The notes: a model not told the origin generated them from the sequence alone. A stretch of DNA of 64,000 nucleotides from Haloarcula marismortui ATCC 43049 (GCF_000011085.1 NC_006393.1:62001-126000), one strand, 5' to 3'. Shown: positions 52,994 through 62,326, counted from the first letter of the stretch. Made by a program: numbers and translations.

Positions 52994-53305
52994 GAAGATG
53001 TCAAACCGCTGAACCTCGGAAGTACTGCTATGACACCCCCATAGTAACCAGATACGCGACACCCGTCAGCTGTGACAACACGGCTTCCAGAGCGTTTGAA
53101 TATTCCCGCGTGTTGTTAAGTCCGATCTTTCTAGAATCAAAGGACCGTTGAATACCCAATCATGCCGACTGCGCTCCGTGTGGACGGCTATACGTGTCTG
53201 CAGTGTATGCCAGACGAAAAGTCTCTGGAATTGGTCCAAGGTGATCTACGGTGCAGGCGGTGACAAGCGAAGTACCTTTATTGCTAACTATAATGATTGA
53301 GTCAT

Positions 53306-53938
53306 GTGAGTGATTCAGTTCCATTTGCCGAAGACCCGGAAGACACCTATGACGCTATTATGTACGCTACCTTTTCGGCACTCAAAAAGTATGGATATGC
53401 GGAGCTATCCATTCAACGGATTGCCAGTGAACTCAATTTCAGCAAGTCTACCTTATACCACCACTTCTCTGATAAAGATGACCTCCTCCTCTCGTTTTTC
53501 AACTTCCTATTGGATGAATTAGAGCAATTCTGCAAATCTAGTTCAACCAACGAGCCAAAAAAAGAGCTTTTGGACTTTGTCGATGTCCTTCTCGATGAGG
53601 GCATAACACAGAAGGAACAATCAGCGAAAGGTGAAATACTTGCAGCGTATATTGAACTGCGCTCCCAAGCGATTCATGATACTAAGTATAGAGAACGTAT
53701 CACAAGGACAGACAAGCGCTTCGTCAAACAGATAGCGGTAATTATCGACGCAGGGATTGATAAGGGAGTATTTCAGCCAGTTGAGCCGGAGGAAACAGCT
53801 GAGTTCATATTGGCAATACTAAATGGAATACTTATGCAAGGGTCAACTCGAAAGCGTGCGCCGTTCCAGCAGCTACGTCAGAATCTTATTGAGTATATTC
53901 AAACAGAGCTATTTGTAGAGTCAGCGACCCGCTCCTAG
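53306..53938 (+). CDS. TetR/AcrR-family regulator, intact
   Basis: Start taken at GTG 53306, giving 210 residues; a TTG at 53297 is in frame. The N-terminal helix-turn-helix contains KYGYAELSIQRIASELNFSK, then STLYHHFSDKDDLLLSF. The ligand domain ends with AEFILAILNGILMQGSTRKR. Full length for the family. Its N-terminus resembles the truncated TetR at 1698, so it may be a surviving paralogue. Its target gene is not adjacent: IS relics follow, and inversion may have separated them. Confidence 0.85.
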   Translation: MSDSVPFAEDPEDTYDAIMYATFSALKKYGYAELSIQRIASELNFSKSTLYHHFSDKDDLLLSFFNFLLDELEQFCKSSSTNEPKKELLDFVDVLLDEGITQKEQSAKGEILAAYIELRSQAIHDTKYRERITRTDKRFVKQIAVIIDAGIDKGVFQPVEPEETAEFILAILNGILMQGSTRKRAPFQQLRQNLIEYIQTELFVESATRS

Positions 53939-54112
53939 CGGTGGACTTCTGCGTGTTACAACTGTGAATTTCGTCTCTATCGTTCCGCAGGATGTCGATG
54001 CCAAAGAGATACGTCAGCAATCCTTACTGTAGGACAAGTTGATGCCGAGGGCGTCGTGGCTGTGGTCGGGGTGCGCGGTCGCTATACAGGACAGTATAGT
54101 TGATTAGGGGGG

Positions 54113-54545
54113 TGTTATAAAACGAGTGGCACACCAAAGAGCAGGGTGAACGCTGAGGTAGATGAGTTCAGCTTCCCTGCAAGGAGACCCTTCAGTAGAG
54201 TTGTTCTTCAATGTCGCGGAGACCGAGACGCTAGCGTTGTTTGAACACCCTTCCTCGGAGTTTCTCGAAGAAGTTGACGTGTTTGCCCCGGCGGAGACGG
54301 AGCGAACACGCGATCACGAAACTCCAGAGATGATGCGTGGTTTCCTCCACTGCTACTACCACGACATCTACGGGATTCGTCCCGTTGAGCGAGAGCTTCG
54401 GAACACGGTCGTTTGGCTGAGCTGCGGGTTCGATCGACCGCCGTCGAGAGACGCGGCCGATCGCTTTCTCACCGACCTCGAACACGTCGTTGACAACGTC
54501 TTTGACCGACTTGACCTACTGTCAGTACTTCACGAAGCCGGTTAG
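54113..54545 (+). pseudogene. DDE transposase N-terminal fragment (second copy of the 46668/57038 type)
   Basis: The end GGGTGTTATAAAAC resembles the GGGTGTCATAGAAC repeat of the other copy. The reading frame (54162-54545) gives DPSVELFFNVAETETLALFE, FHCYYHDIYGIRPVERELRN and FLTDLEHVVDNVF. It then leaves the family and stops. The catalytic part is missing, replaced by the ISH3 fragment that starts around 54525. Confidence 0.8.
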
Positions 54546-54556
54546 CTGAGAGGTCT

Positions 54557-55300
54557 GCTTGCTGAAGATGTGCCTAATACCAAGCAAGCAGACGGTGAAA
54601 TCCACGAAGACCAGCTACTTAACTTCCTCGTCAACCGCTTGACGAGGAAGTTGATCTCGGTCTTGGCGCTAATGCTGAAATCGATGCTGAGGATATCTAC
54701 GAGGTCCTCGTCGGCGCTTGCTCCGACGGGACCTCGGTATCTGAACTCTGTGAGACCAGCGAAGATTCTCCCCATCAAAACACGATTCTGTACCACCTCC
54801 GCGAGAAGTTCGAGCTAACGTCGGTTGAACAAGTCGGGAACGCACTCCTGCAAAAGGACGTTCTAGAGGTTCTCCCCGAGCAGGTGGAGGTCGTCGCAGA
54901 CCTCCACCTGCGGCCCTACTACGGTGACGAGGACGAGACAGATGGCCTCTACCACTCAGAGGCAAAGCGTGGAACCACAGCGTTCCACGCCTATGCGACA
55001 CTCTACGCGCGTGTGAAAAATAAGCGATATACGCTGGCGGTGCGCCGTCTCGTTGACGGCGACACCGCCAGCAGTGTCCTCGCTGAGTTTCTTGGTCTCC
55101 TCGACGGCCTTGACGCTGAGGTCAAGGCCGTCTATCTGGACCGAGGATTCTACGATAGCAAGTGTCTCACGCTGCTTCAAGCCTACAACTATGCGTACGT
55201 GATGCCGATCGTCCGGTGGGGAAAGACAATCAAGCAGGAACTCTCGGAAGGATGGAGCCGCGTCATCCAACACGAGCTGACAGGGAAACTCGACGGTCAC
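54557..55300 (+). pseudogene. ISH3-family transposase fragment, frameshifted and 3' truncated
   Basis: The N-terminus NTKQADGEIHEDQLLNFLVN (from GTG 54570) shifts frame after NRL (about 54640) by one base. It continues AEIDAEDIYEVLVGACSDG, VVADLHLRPYYGDEDETDG, AKRGTTAFHAYATLYARV, VKAVYLDRGFYDSKCLTLL, GWSRVIQHELTGKLDGH, then breaks off. The last two catalytic regions are absent. Its last open frame runs without stop into the TrmB-type gene. More similar to family consensus in the middle than the 8085 copy. Confidence 0.85.
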
Positions 55301-55333
55301 CACGGTGGGTTTCACGAGACTGGTGACGAGTCA

Positions 55334-56128
55334 ATGTCCGACGACCTATCCGACCAAGCACGATCTACGGCCGTCAAACAGCTCAAAGCACTCGGCCTCA
55401 GTACCTACGCCGCCCGGACATTCGTCGCACTTATCAGTCTCGGCGAAGGGACTGCGCAGGACGTGAGTGAAGTTGCCGATGTCCCCCGAACTCGCGTCTA
55501 CGACGCAGCTGACGAGCTCCGTGACCGCGGTCTCGTCGACGTGAAACAGTCGAGTCCCCGGCGATATTGGGCCATTTCGACAGAGACGGCTGGCCGTCAC
55601 TTCGAACAGGAGTACGACCACCGGGTGACGGTTCTGACAAACGCGCTCGACCGGCTTGCATCAGCGAATCGTAGCACTGAACAGCAAGGTGTCTGGACGG
55701 TAACCGGCCGGGATACCGTGACCGGACGCGTAGTGGATTTCATCTCGTCTGCTGATGATGAGGTCGTTTACATGACTGCCGAAGAGCTACTGACCGACGA
55801 AATCGCTGAATCCCTCTCGACCGCCAGCGACCGTGGGGTCACAATTCGGCTCGCAGAGATGTCACAATCCGTCGAAGCCCAGCTCGAACGGGACGTCCCT
55901 GACGCGCAACTGTTCGAATCGGCGTGGGAGTGGTCGGATACGCCTGCTGGTCGCCTACTCATGATAGACCAACAAAAAACGCTCGTGAGTGTGCTCGTCG
56001 GCGCCAATGGTGGCTACTCACTTGAGCCCTCCGACGAAACCGCTATCTGGGGCACGGGGCAGAGCAACAGCCTTGTTGTCGTGCTGAAAGCGCTGTTCGC
56101 CTGGCAGCTTGCCAACAACCGCGAATGA
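55334..56128 (+). CDS. TrmB-family transcription regulator, 264 residues
   Basis: ATG 55334 (MSDDLSDQARSTAVKQLKAL). The N-terminal winged helix is YAARTFVALISLGEGTAQDV...ADVPRTRVYDAADELRDRGL. A linker and a PLD-like C-terminal domain follow: VVDFISSADDEVVYMTAEEL, RGVTIRLAEMSQSVEAQL, LMIDQQKTLVSVLVGANGGY. Such haloarchaeal regulators respond to sugars or redox; the ligand here is unknown. The frame is also open upstream into the ISH3 fragment, so a longer chimeric protein is possible, but the ATG at 55334 is at the natural family start. Confidence 0.85.
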   Translation: MSDDLSDQARSTAVKQLKALGLSTYAARTFVALISLGEGTAQDVSEVADVPRTRVYDAADELRDRGLVDVKQSSPRRYWAISTETAGRHFEQEYDHRVTVLTNALDRLASANRSTEQQGVWTVTGRDTVTGRVVDFISSADDEVVYMTAEELLTDEIAESLSTASDRGVTIRLAEMSQSVEAQLERDVPDAQLFESAWEWSDTPAGRLLMIDQQKTLVSVLVGANGGYSLEPSDETAIWGTGQSNSLVVVLKALFAWQLANNRE

Positions 56129-56251
56129 ACACTAAGCAGTCACTCAGACAATCACAACAATGTTATTCCAGCCCAGATCGTAGAGATGACACCTGAAGTC
56201 ATAGCGGTTTCCGCTGCTGTTGCTTCTCCCTACCACAACCAGTGATGGAAA

Positions 56252-56590
56252 ATGCACGACGATACAAATGAGGAAAGTGGCTCAGGTCCAGCCGATCAAC
56301 CCGAAAGCGAAGATACAGGTTCCACTACAGTACGTGATAACTGGAAGGAATCGGATCGCCCCAGTGTTGCGACCGTCGAAGCAGTCGCAGCGGCTACCAA
56401 TCGTGAAATGACTGACCTGCCACCCTTGCACGAGACGATCGATGCCAGTGCACTCGATACACTGCTCAATGGACAGCCATCATCAGTAACAATCTCCTTC
56501 CGGTACGCAGACACCGCTGTCTCGATGAGCGGGGATGGAAGTATCGAAGTCCACGTCGAGAGAAACTCTAGAGAAGAAGATAGCGGATAA
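56252..56590 (+). CDS. HalOD1 output-domain protein, 112 residues
   Basis: A disordered N-terminus (SGSGPADQPESEDTG) is followed by the haloarchaeal output domain 1: RPSVATVEAVAAATNREMTD, LPPLHETIDASALDTLLNG, SSVTISFRYADTAVSMSGDG. HalOD1 proteins are small signalling outputs often beside regulators of the DUF7344 and bacterio-opsin-activator type. Here TrmB is upstream and a DUF7344-like gene is convergent downstream. Function unknown. Confidence 0.82.
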   Translation: MHDDTNEESGSGPADQPESEDTGSTTVRDNWKESDRPSVATVEAVAAATNREMTDLPPLHETIDASALDTLLNGQPSSVTISFRYADTAVSMSGDGSIEVHVERNSREEDSG

Positions 56591-56619
56591 GTTCTGCAGT
56601 CTATCGAGCAAATGAGTAA

Positions 56620-56973
56620 TCAGGAGTTAGCTAGCCATGTATCTTTTCTGTGGTCGTCGATGACCTCAAGCAAGGAGAAAACAGTTTGGAACTCTCGGCT
56701 CCGATGCACGGTGCCTCGGTTAGTATCGTACTCGAGCACGTTTGCTTCTTGTAACTTCGGTAGGTGAAGGTGATGAAGGTCGCTGTCCCAAGATCGCGTG
56801 GGGCCGTTACCGTCTGGTTGTAGTGAATCTAACCCTCGCAGATGCTGCGTGAGTTTGTCGACAGTCGTTCCATCGGACGCCTCAGCCACGTGACGGAGGA
56901 TCTGTCGTCGCTCCTGCTTAGTCAGTAATTGCAGTGCTGTCTCAGTCGATATCCGTTGTTCTGAGTTGCTCAT
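56620..56973 (-). CDS. DUF7344-like winged-helix protein, 117 residues
   Basis: ATG 56973 (MSNSEQRISTETALQLLTKQ), preceded by a GGTGAGG site; an ATG at 56988 is in frame. Features: ERRQILRHVAEASDGTTVDK, RSWDSDLHHLHLPKLQEANV, LEYDTNRGTVHRSREFQ. This is the haloarchaeal ArsR-like fold of DUF7344 proteins (helix-turn-helix plus wing). It was the last gene before the original insertion of the element whose N-half is at 57038. Confidence 0.8.
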   Translation of the reverse strand: MSNSEQRISTETALQLLTKQERRQILRHVAEASDGTTVDKLTQHLRGLDSLQPDGNGPTRSWDSDLHHLHLPKLQEANVLEYDTNRGTVHRSREFQTVFSLLEVIDDHRKDTWLANS

Positions 56974-57037
56974 TGGTGTCCTCACCATGTTCAGTTGGGA
57001 CGTTGGCTCGCGTGAACACGTAAGCGATATCTTACGA

Positions 57038-57231
57038 GCCTGAGGGTGTCATAGAACAGTTAACACACCAAAGAGCAGGGTGAATGCTGAGGTGGTATGG
57101 ACTCAGCGACCCTGCAAAATGATCCTTCGGTCGAGTCGTTCTTCAATGTCGTGGAGACAGAGACGCTTGCGTTGTTCGAGCACCTCTCCTTCGAGTTTCT
57201 CGAAGAGTTCGACGTGTTCGCCCCGACGATA
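57038..57231 (+). pseudogene. DDE transposase, N-terminal half (C-half now at 46668)
   Basis: The left end GAGGGTGTCATAGAAC, preceded by target copy ACGAGCC, leads to a frame starting at about 57096 (MDSATLQNDPSVESFFNVVE, FEFLEEFDVFAPT) that stops at the IS630 end at 57231. Joined to the C-half at 47531 through the shared TA, the frame restores as FAPTIKSGRTREHGPPEMM, in register. The matching flank ACGAGCC is at about 45884-45890 (reverse strand), confirming a single original element. Confidence 0.88.
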
Positions 57232-58629
57232 GTGCCTAGTGGAAGTTATGAAGGTAGAGTTTGATGTGTGGATATGTCTGGAGATCGCCGCAAAGAGATC
57301 GTCCGTCACCTCAGTGAGGACGATCTCGATCGACTCCTCGCAGAGTCTACGGATGAAAAACTCACTGAGCGGTTGATCTTCGTTAAGCGGCTCTACAAGG
57401 GTGCAACCTTGGAGGACGCTGCCGACGACGTCGGCAGATCCTCCGCGACAGGAACACGCTGGGCTCGCCGATGGAACAAGGGCGGTCTCGGACTCCTGAT
57501 GCCGAACTTCGGGGGCGGCAGGCCCCCGAAGCTCGGCGAAGAACAACAGCAACGCCTCCTAGAACTGCTCCGTGAGGGCCAACCGTGGAAGAAACAGGAG
57601 ATACAGCACCTCATCAACGAGGAATTCGACGTTGAATTTCATCCCGCTCATCTCACTACATTCCTCGAAAAGCTCGGCCTCTCCTACGCAATTCCGCAGA
57701 CTAAGCGCCCATCACGGCCAGAGAATGCTGAAGAGATACTCGACGAACGCGTCGCCGACGCGTTCGACGAGGGTTATGATGAGCCGCACAACAAACGCGA
57801 TGGAGACAACGAGGAAGGCTGGATCGTCGACGAAGAGATCCGTACGGACGGTGGAACTGTACTTGGATTTTTCGACACATCGCATCCGCAACCGTGGGAC
57901 AACTCACAGCGACTCTACACCGTCGACGACCCTCACATCACCCGACCGCTGGTGAAGTTAGACGAACCAGCGGTCGGGTTCTATGCCATCTCTGGTGAGA
58001 GTGTCGTTCAGTTTCCGAGTAATCAGGAGAAAGAACGAATCTGCTCGTCTTGGATAACTTCTCTTCTCACGTGTGCGAACACACGCGCAAGCGAGCCCAT
58101 CAACTCGGAATTGACCTCGTGTTTCTGCCCGTTGGCTCACCTGATCTCAACCCGATCGAGCAGATCTGGAAGAGTTTGAAATGGGAAGCGTCACCGTTGA
58201 TTGTGGAGAGCGCGGCAGATAGTGATTCAGGTCAGAGGTGGGAACAGGGATGGGAAATGAGGTGTAGAGAGCTTCTTCCTCTTGTTCTGTGAAAATTCAG
58301 ATTCCCGATTCGCCATTTATGTGTGGGTGCTGAAAATAGGCCTCTTAGATTATCTACGCCGTGAATAGAACCACTGAGTGAGACCGTGACCACGCACTAT
58401 CGCTCTATCTACCTCGACTGAGGTAGTAATTACTTTCTGCAGAGAGCCTCTAAAAGCGTCTAATCGCGTTAGAGCAGAATCTATGACTAGTCCCCAATCC
58501 TTGTCTGAACTACTAAATACCGCGCTCTCCTCACCGAACTCTTTGAGAAGCTCACAGCTCAGCTGAGTTTCGCGGCCTCTTGGATCGACAACTATCTCGG
58601 TGGCTATCTTCAAAAGTTACGCTAGGTAC
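57232..58629 (+). mobile_element. IS630-family element, copy 2 (internal deletion and insertion)
   Basis: Same ends as copy 1 (GTGCCTAG at 57232, CTAGGTAC at 58622-58629, TA on both sides). Transposase from ATG 57274 (MSGDRRKEIVRHLSEDDLDR): helix-turn-helix DVGRSSATGTRWARRWNKG, linker FGGGRPPKLGEEQQQRLLEL, then catalytic part GWIVDEEIRTDGGTVLGFFD. A deletion of about 53 bases between two TCTGC copies (near 58040) breaks the frame before LDNFSSHVCEHTRKRAHQL and PDLNPIEQIWKSLKWE. A 295-bp insertion (58222-58516) breaks it again. Dead. Confidence 0.88.
58222..58516. mobile_element. MITE-like 295-bp insertion inside IS630 copy 2
   Basis: Absent from copy 1, where GCGGCAGAATACCGCG is continuous. 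Flanked by ATA on both sides (58219-58221 and 58517-58519). Its ends, GTGATTCAGGTCAGAGG and, reverse-complemented, GTAGTTCAGACAAGG, match at most positions as imperfect inverted repeats. No reading frame. Probably a non-autonomous element; parent unknown. Confidence 0.6.
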
Positions 58630-58631
58630 TA

Positions 58632-58797
58632 CCGGTCGCACGCCTAGCTCATCCTCAACGATCTGGGTGAGTTCCTCGGCTACTCGCCACCACCGCTGTT
58701 GGAGCGTCTCATCGAAGATGCACAGAAAATCCACCAGCAACGACCGATACTACAGGAGACGCTCGCTACCGCTACACAACCAAGGGGTGAGGCTTAG
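58632..58797 (+). pseudogene. ISH8-type transposase C-terminal tail
   Basis: The frame after the IS630 end reads RSHA, a TAG in place of the expected Gln codon, then LILNDLGEFLGYSPPPLLER and ILQETLATATQPRGEA followed by a stop at 58795-58797. This is the exact continuation of the ISH8 fragment ending WAATL at 48682. The two parts are now on opposite strands, about 10 kb apart. Confidence 0.88.
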
Positions 58798-58835
58798 CTA
58801 AAGACGCATGGTTGTCCTAACTACTATCCGCCGTC

Positions 58836-58919
58836 CGAGCGCGTGACTGGTTCCGCCAGTTCCGGGAGATAACGCTCATAGCCGGCGTTTACAACGTGGA
58901 GCAGGCAATTGAACGCTGA
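58836..58919 (+). pseudogene. IS5-type transposase C-terminal scrap
   Basis: WFRQFREITLIAGVYNVEQA followed by IER and a stop at 58917-58919 matches the C-terminal end (WYREFRELVLM...) of IS5-type transposases. Nothing upstream of it remains. Confidence 0.65.
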
Positions 58920-58971
58920 AACGCCGAAATTCGTCGGATTCAATTGAGCCCTCTTCACAGAACACAAAGTA

Positions 58972-58979
58972 TTTATAAA
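58972..58979 (+). promoter_or_regulatory. TATA box of the S-layer gene
   Basis: TTTATAAA, about 149 bases before the chosen ATG 59121. With a start site about 27 nt downstream this leaves a 5' leader of roughly 115 nt, similar to what is known for haloarchaeal csg genes. A strong promoter is expected. Confidence 0.6.
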
Positions 58980-59120
58980 CACTCGCGTTTGTCTAGCCCG
59001 TACCCCTACCATGCTGTCAGTAGTGAGTAAGTCAGGCGAAAGGCTTGGTGTGCACGTGACTGTTGTGTCACCGGTCAAGCGCAAATGAAAACTGCTGGTG
59101 GCGATTGCAACAGACAAACT

Positions 59121-61748
59121 ATGACAAATACAAAACAAAAAATTAACGCAGTGTTCCTGTCTGCGCTTATGGTGATGTCCGTATTTGCGGCCGCCGTAGC
59201 GTTTTCAGGAGCTGCTGCAGCCGCAAACCGCGGTGCAGGTTTCACGTATAGTACAGGACCAACTGACAGTAATGGCGGCGGCAACGGCGACAGCGTTGGC
59301 CAAGTCGGCCCTGGTGCAGTTGTCTTCCAAGGTGAGGAGGATCTTGAGGACGGCGGTAACTTCGGGAGCAACACTGATATTGGCCAACTTCAGAAGGTGT
59401 CAGGAGACAACTCTGGTATTCTGCTCGGGAACCCAATCCCACAGGATCAGCCTACCGGTAGCTACACCTTTGATGGCAATTCTGGCACTGATGGCGTAAC
59501 TCTGCAAACGCCACGAGTTACCAGCGTTGAGGTACAAAACGGTGGCAGTGGTGACGTAACCGGGAGTACCCTGCAGACATCATCTTCCGGCCCTGATGCA
59601 TTCGTGCGTGCTGATTACAACTTCCAAGAAGCAGAGGATCTCGAGATTACTGTTGAGGACGAAAACGGTCTGGAAGTCACCAACGAAATTGTTGTGCAAA
59701 AAACCGGTCTCCCGACTGCAGACCGCAACAATGATAATGGTGCCTCAGGCTCGAATGGCGACTTCGATGTCGGCTGGGAGCTTGACACCACTGACATTGA
59801 TGAAGGACAGTACACTATTACAGTTGAAGGTACCGAGGACCTGACCTTCGGCGACGCCTCAGAGACTGTCACGGTCAACATTACCAGCGATCAGCAGGCT
59901 TCGCTGAACCTCGACAATGATGAGGTTGTGCAGGGAGAAAACCTCCAGTTCAATGTTGAGAACAGTCCTGAAGGGAATTACCATGTTGTCCTAGTTGAGT
60001 CCAGTGAATTCCGTGATGGGATCACGGCTGACCAAGCTAGTCGCATCTTCCGTAATGTTGGCGATGTACAAGAAGTTGGACTTGTCGACAACACGGGGCC
60101 CGTTAGTGCTAGCACGGTCGCTAGTAACGTTGGCTCAGATCAAGAGGTCGCCGATGTGACCCGGTACGCATACGGTGTCGTCGAGATTGACGGTGGTAGC
60201 GGTGTTGGTTCCATCGAAACACAGTTCCTTGACGACAGTTCTGTTGACGTGGAACTATATCCTGCAAGTGATTCTAGCAACGATGGCTACGCTAGCGGTG
60301 GGTCGCACGCGAGTAGTGTCACGGTTCGAGACACCGATGGCGATGGTACAGACGATAGCGAAGACGCCATCGTAACTGACCTACTTGAGACAGACGATGA
60401 TCAGTCCTTCGACGTTGTTGAGGGTGAAATCACGCTTGATAGTCCCTCTGGAGCGTATATTACCGGTTCACAGATCGATGTGAATGGGACAGCAAACCAG
60501 GGAGTGGACCAAGTTGCACTGTACGCTCGCGACAACAACGACTACGAACTCATCGAAATCGATGGGTCAAACACCGTCAGCGTTGACGGCGACGACACGT
60601 TCAGCGAAGAAGATGTCGTCCTCAGCCAAGGGAGCAAGGGTGGCAACAGCATCGTTAGCCTTCCGGGGAGCTACCGGATTGGAGTAATTGATGTTCAAGA
60701 CGCCGATCTTGACTCCGACGGTACAGTTGACGACACGCTAACCACTTCTGACTTCAATAGTGGTGTCAGTGGGGCTACTGCGCTCCGTGTTACTGACACT
60801 GCCCTGAATGGCACGTTCACAACGTACAACGGCCAGATTGCAAGTGATGATGGCCAGATTGACGTTGATGGACAGGCACCTGGTAAAGACAATGTCATCG
60901 TAGCATTCGTTGACTCGCGAGGCAATGCCGCCGCTCAGGTAGTTTCGGTTGACGATGACGATAGCTTCAGCGAAGAGGATATCGACATCACGAGCCTTAG
61001 TGAGGGCACTGTCACTGCACATATCCTGTCGTCTGGACGTGACGGTGAATACGGTGATACCGGTACTTCCAGCGACAGTGCGTTCGTAAACACGATTGAA
61101 ACCGGTTATGCTGGCGGTAGCAGCACTGGTGACCAAGTCCGTGAGCAGATCTTGGCAAACACTGTTGATGACACTGCTAGTGATGACCTCATTGTGAATG
61201 AGCAATTCCGTCTTACGGACGGATTGACGACTATTGAGTCTGTTAGCAGTCCAGTTGAGGCCAATGGCACTCTGGAAGTGCAGGGTAATACCAATCGTGT
61301 TCCAGACGATAACACGATCACGGTTGAAATCCTCAACAGCGAGGACGAGTCCGTCACTGTCGAAAGCACCGACGAGTGGGGTTCCGACGGCCAGTGGTCT
61401 GTCAATGTTGACCTATCCGATGTCGACATTGAGCCCGGCAACTACACCGTCGAAGCTGACGACGGTGACAACACTGATCGGACCAGTGTCACTGTCGTTG
61501 AGGCAGGCTCGCTAGAGGAAGAGCAGCCGGACACGGAGACGCCGGAGCCGGACACGGAGACGCCGGAGCCGGACACGGAGACGCCGGAGCCGGACACGGA
61601 GACGCCGGAGCCGGACACGGAGACGCCGGAGCCGGACACGGAGACTGAAGAGGCCACGACCGAAGCAAGTGGTCCTGGCTTCACGGCAGCCATCGCGCTC
61701 ATCGCGCTCGTTGCTGCTGCACTCCTCGCTGTTCGCCGCGATAACTAA
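59121..61748 (+). CDS. csg: S-layer glycoprotein (PGF-CTERM)
   Basis: 875 residues from ATG 59121 (MTNTKQKINAVFLSALMVMS), the usual start of Haloarcula-type S-layer precursors; ATG 59085 would add 12 residues before a normal signal peptide. The mature part has GADFxY-type beta domains (ASLNLDNDEVVQGENLQFNV, GEITLDSPSGAYITGSQIDV). It then has a Glu/Thr/Pro spacer of six PDTET units and the C-terminal PGF-CTERM sorting signal (SGPGFTAAIALIALVAAAL) for archaeosortase removal and lipid attachment. It forms the cell wall. Few N-glycosylation sequons are seen compared with the 10883 protein. It is encoded beside IS relics, unlike a stable chromosomal context. Confidence 0.95.
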   Translation: MTNTKQKINAVFLSALMVMSVFAAAVAFSGAAAAANRGAGFTYSTGPTDSNGGGNGDSVGQVGPGAVVFQGEEDLEDGGNFGSNTDIGQLQKVSGDNSGILLGNPIPQDQPTGSYTFDGNSGTDGVTLQTPRVTSVEVQNGGSGDVTGSTLQTSSSGPDAFVRADYNFQEAEDLEITVEDENGLEVTNEIVVQKTGLPTADRNNDNGASGSNGDFDVGWELDTTDIDEGQYTITVEGTEDLTFGDASETVTVNITSDQQASLNLDNDEVVQGENLQFNVENSPEGNYHVVLVESSEFRDGITADQASRIFRNVGDVQEVGLVDNTGPVSASTVASNVGSDQEVADVTRYAYGVVEIDGGSGVGSIETQFLDDSSVDVELYPASDSSNDGYASGGSHASSVTVRDTDGDGTDDSEDAIVTDLLETDDDQSFDVVEGEITLDSPSGAYITGSQIDVNGTANQGVDQVALYARDNNDYELIEIDGSNTVSVDGDDTFSEEDVVLSQGSKGGNSIVSLPGSYRIGVIDVQDADLDSDGTVDDTLTTSDFNSGVSGATALRVTDTALNGTFTTYNGQIASDDGQIDVDGQAPGKDNVIVAFVDSRGNAAAQVVSVDDDDSFSEEDIDITSLSEGTVTAHILSSGRDGEYGDTGTSSDSAFVNTIETGYAGGSSTGDQVREQILANTVDDTASDDLIVNEQFRLTDGLTTIESVSSPVEANGTLEVQGNTNRVPDDNTITVEILNSEDESVTVESTDEWGSDGQWSVNVDLSDVDIEPGNYTVEADDGDNTDRTSVTVVEAGSLEEEQPDTETPEPDTETPEPDTETPEPDTETPEPDTETPEPDTETEEATTEASGPGFTAAIALIALVAAALLAVRRDN
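61527..61652 (+). repeat. 21-bp tandem repeat coding for PDTETPE units in the S-layer protein
   Basis: Six in-frame 21-bp units (CCGGACACGGAGACG core) encode five PDTETPE and one PDTETEE. This O-glycosylation-prone spacer lies just before the membrane anchor. The near-identical DNA units suggest recent slippage. Confidence 0.9.
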
Positions 61749-61989
61749 CTGGACTCGTTCCAGTCTTTAACGCTCCATTTTTTGATTGTGTCGCAAAGCG
61801 GTCTAGAGTTTGCCTCTGGTACTCTCAATTGAGTCATCATAGCCACTGCTTCGCACTTAATTGACTACCCCGCCAGAAAGGGTAGAAGCGGTCGATTCGC
61901 ATGGTCACAGTAAAGAACCAGTTTATATGTGGTTCCGGAAACTGTAATCAAGCGGACCGTTCAAATCCTGATGTGAGAGCACAGTCAGA
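61749..61989. other. Intergenic region after the S-layer gene
   Basis: No gene. A T-rich TCCATTTTTTGATTGTG run at about 61773-61789 is a plausible transcription stop for the S-layer mRNA. Nothing else is recognised before the IS6 relic. Confidence 0.4.
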
Positions 61990-62326
61990 TGGCTACCAGC
62001 ATTGACGAGAAACACTGACTCGGCGATATCGTGTTTCTGAGTGAGCCCATGTAAGAACGCCGCTCCGAACGGACCCCGCGGCGGATCCGCAGTCGGTGGT
62101 CGCTTTGGGCTTCAGACAACGTATTAACCCAAGTCAAAACCGCGCCATGAGGACAGTCTACGCCGAATGGAGACCCATCCCAAATCGCCAGACCTGTGTC
62201 GGGGTGGGCTCGTTCTGTTAAACAACTTGACTGTCCTCGTCTAACGCTCTGGACAAGTCAGCGAGTTTCATTGCCAACACTCACTAAGACCACCCCGCTT
62301 CGCAAACTCGCTCAACTGGACAGTGC
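61990..62326 (-). pseudogene. IS6-family element, heavily deleted remnant
   Basis: The minus strand aligns with the intact IS6 copy in order. 62040-62070 matches the LTQKHDVDDTVFL region, 62080-62130 the HTLSEAQS region, 62165-62240 the DSQDVW and RFGVR regions. CGCAAACTCGCTCAACTGGACAGTGCC near the right matches the terminal repeat. Several internal deletions remove most of the catalytic core. The terminal repeat ends at the very GTG that opens the following TnpB frame. Confidence 0.75.

Noticed and set aside
61527-61652. Short regular repeats as a CRISPR array
   Set aside because: Units are contiguous, have no spacers and encode PDTETPE in frame.
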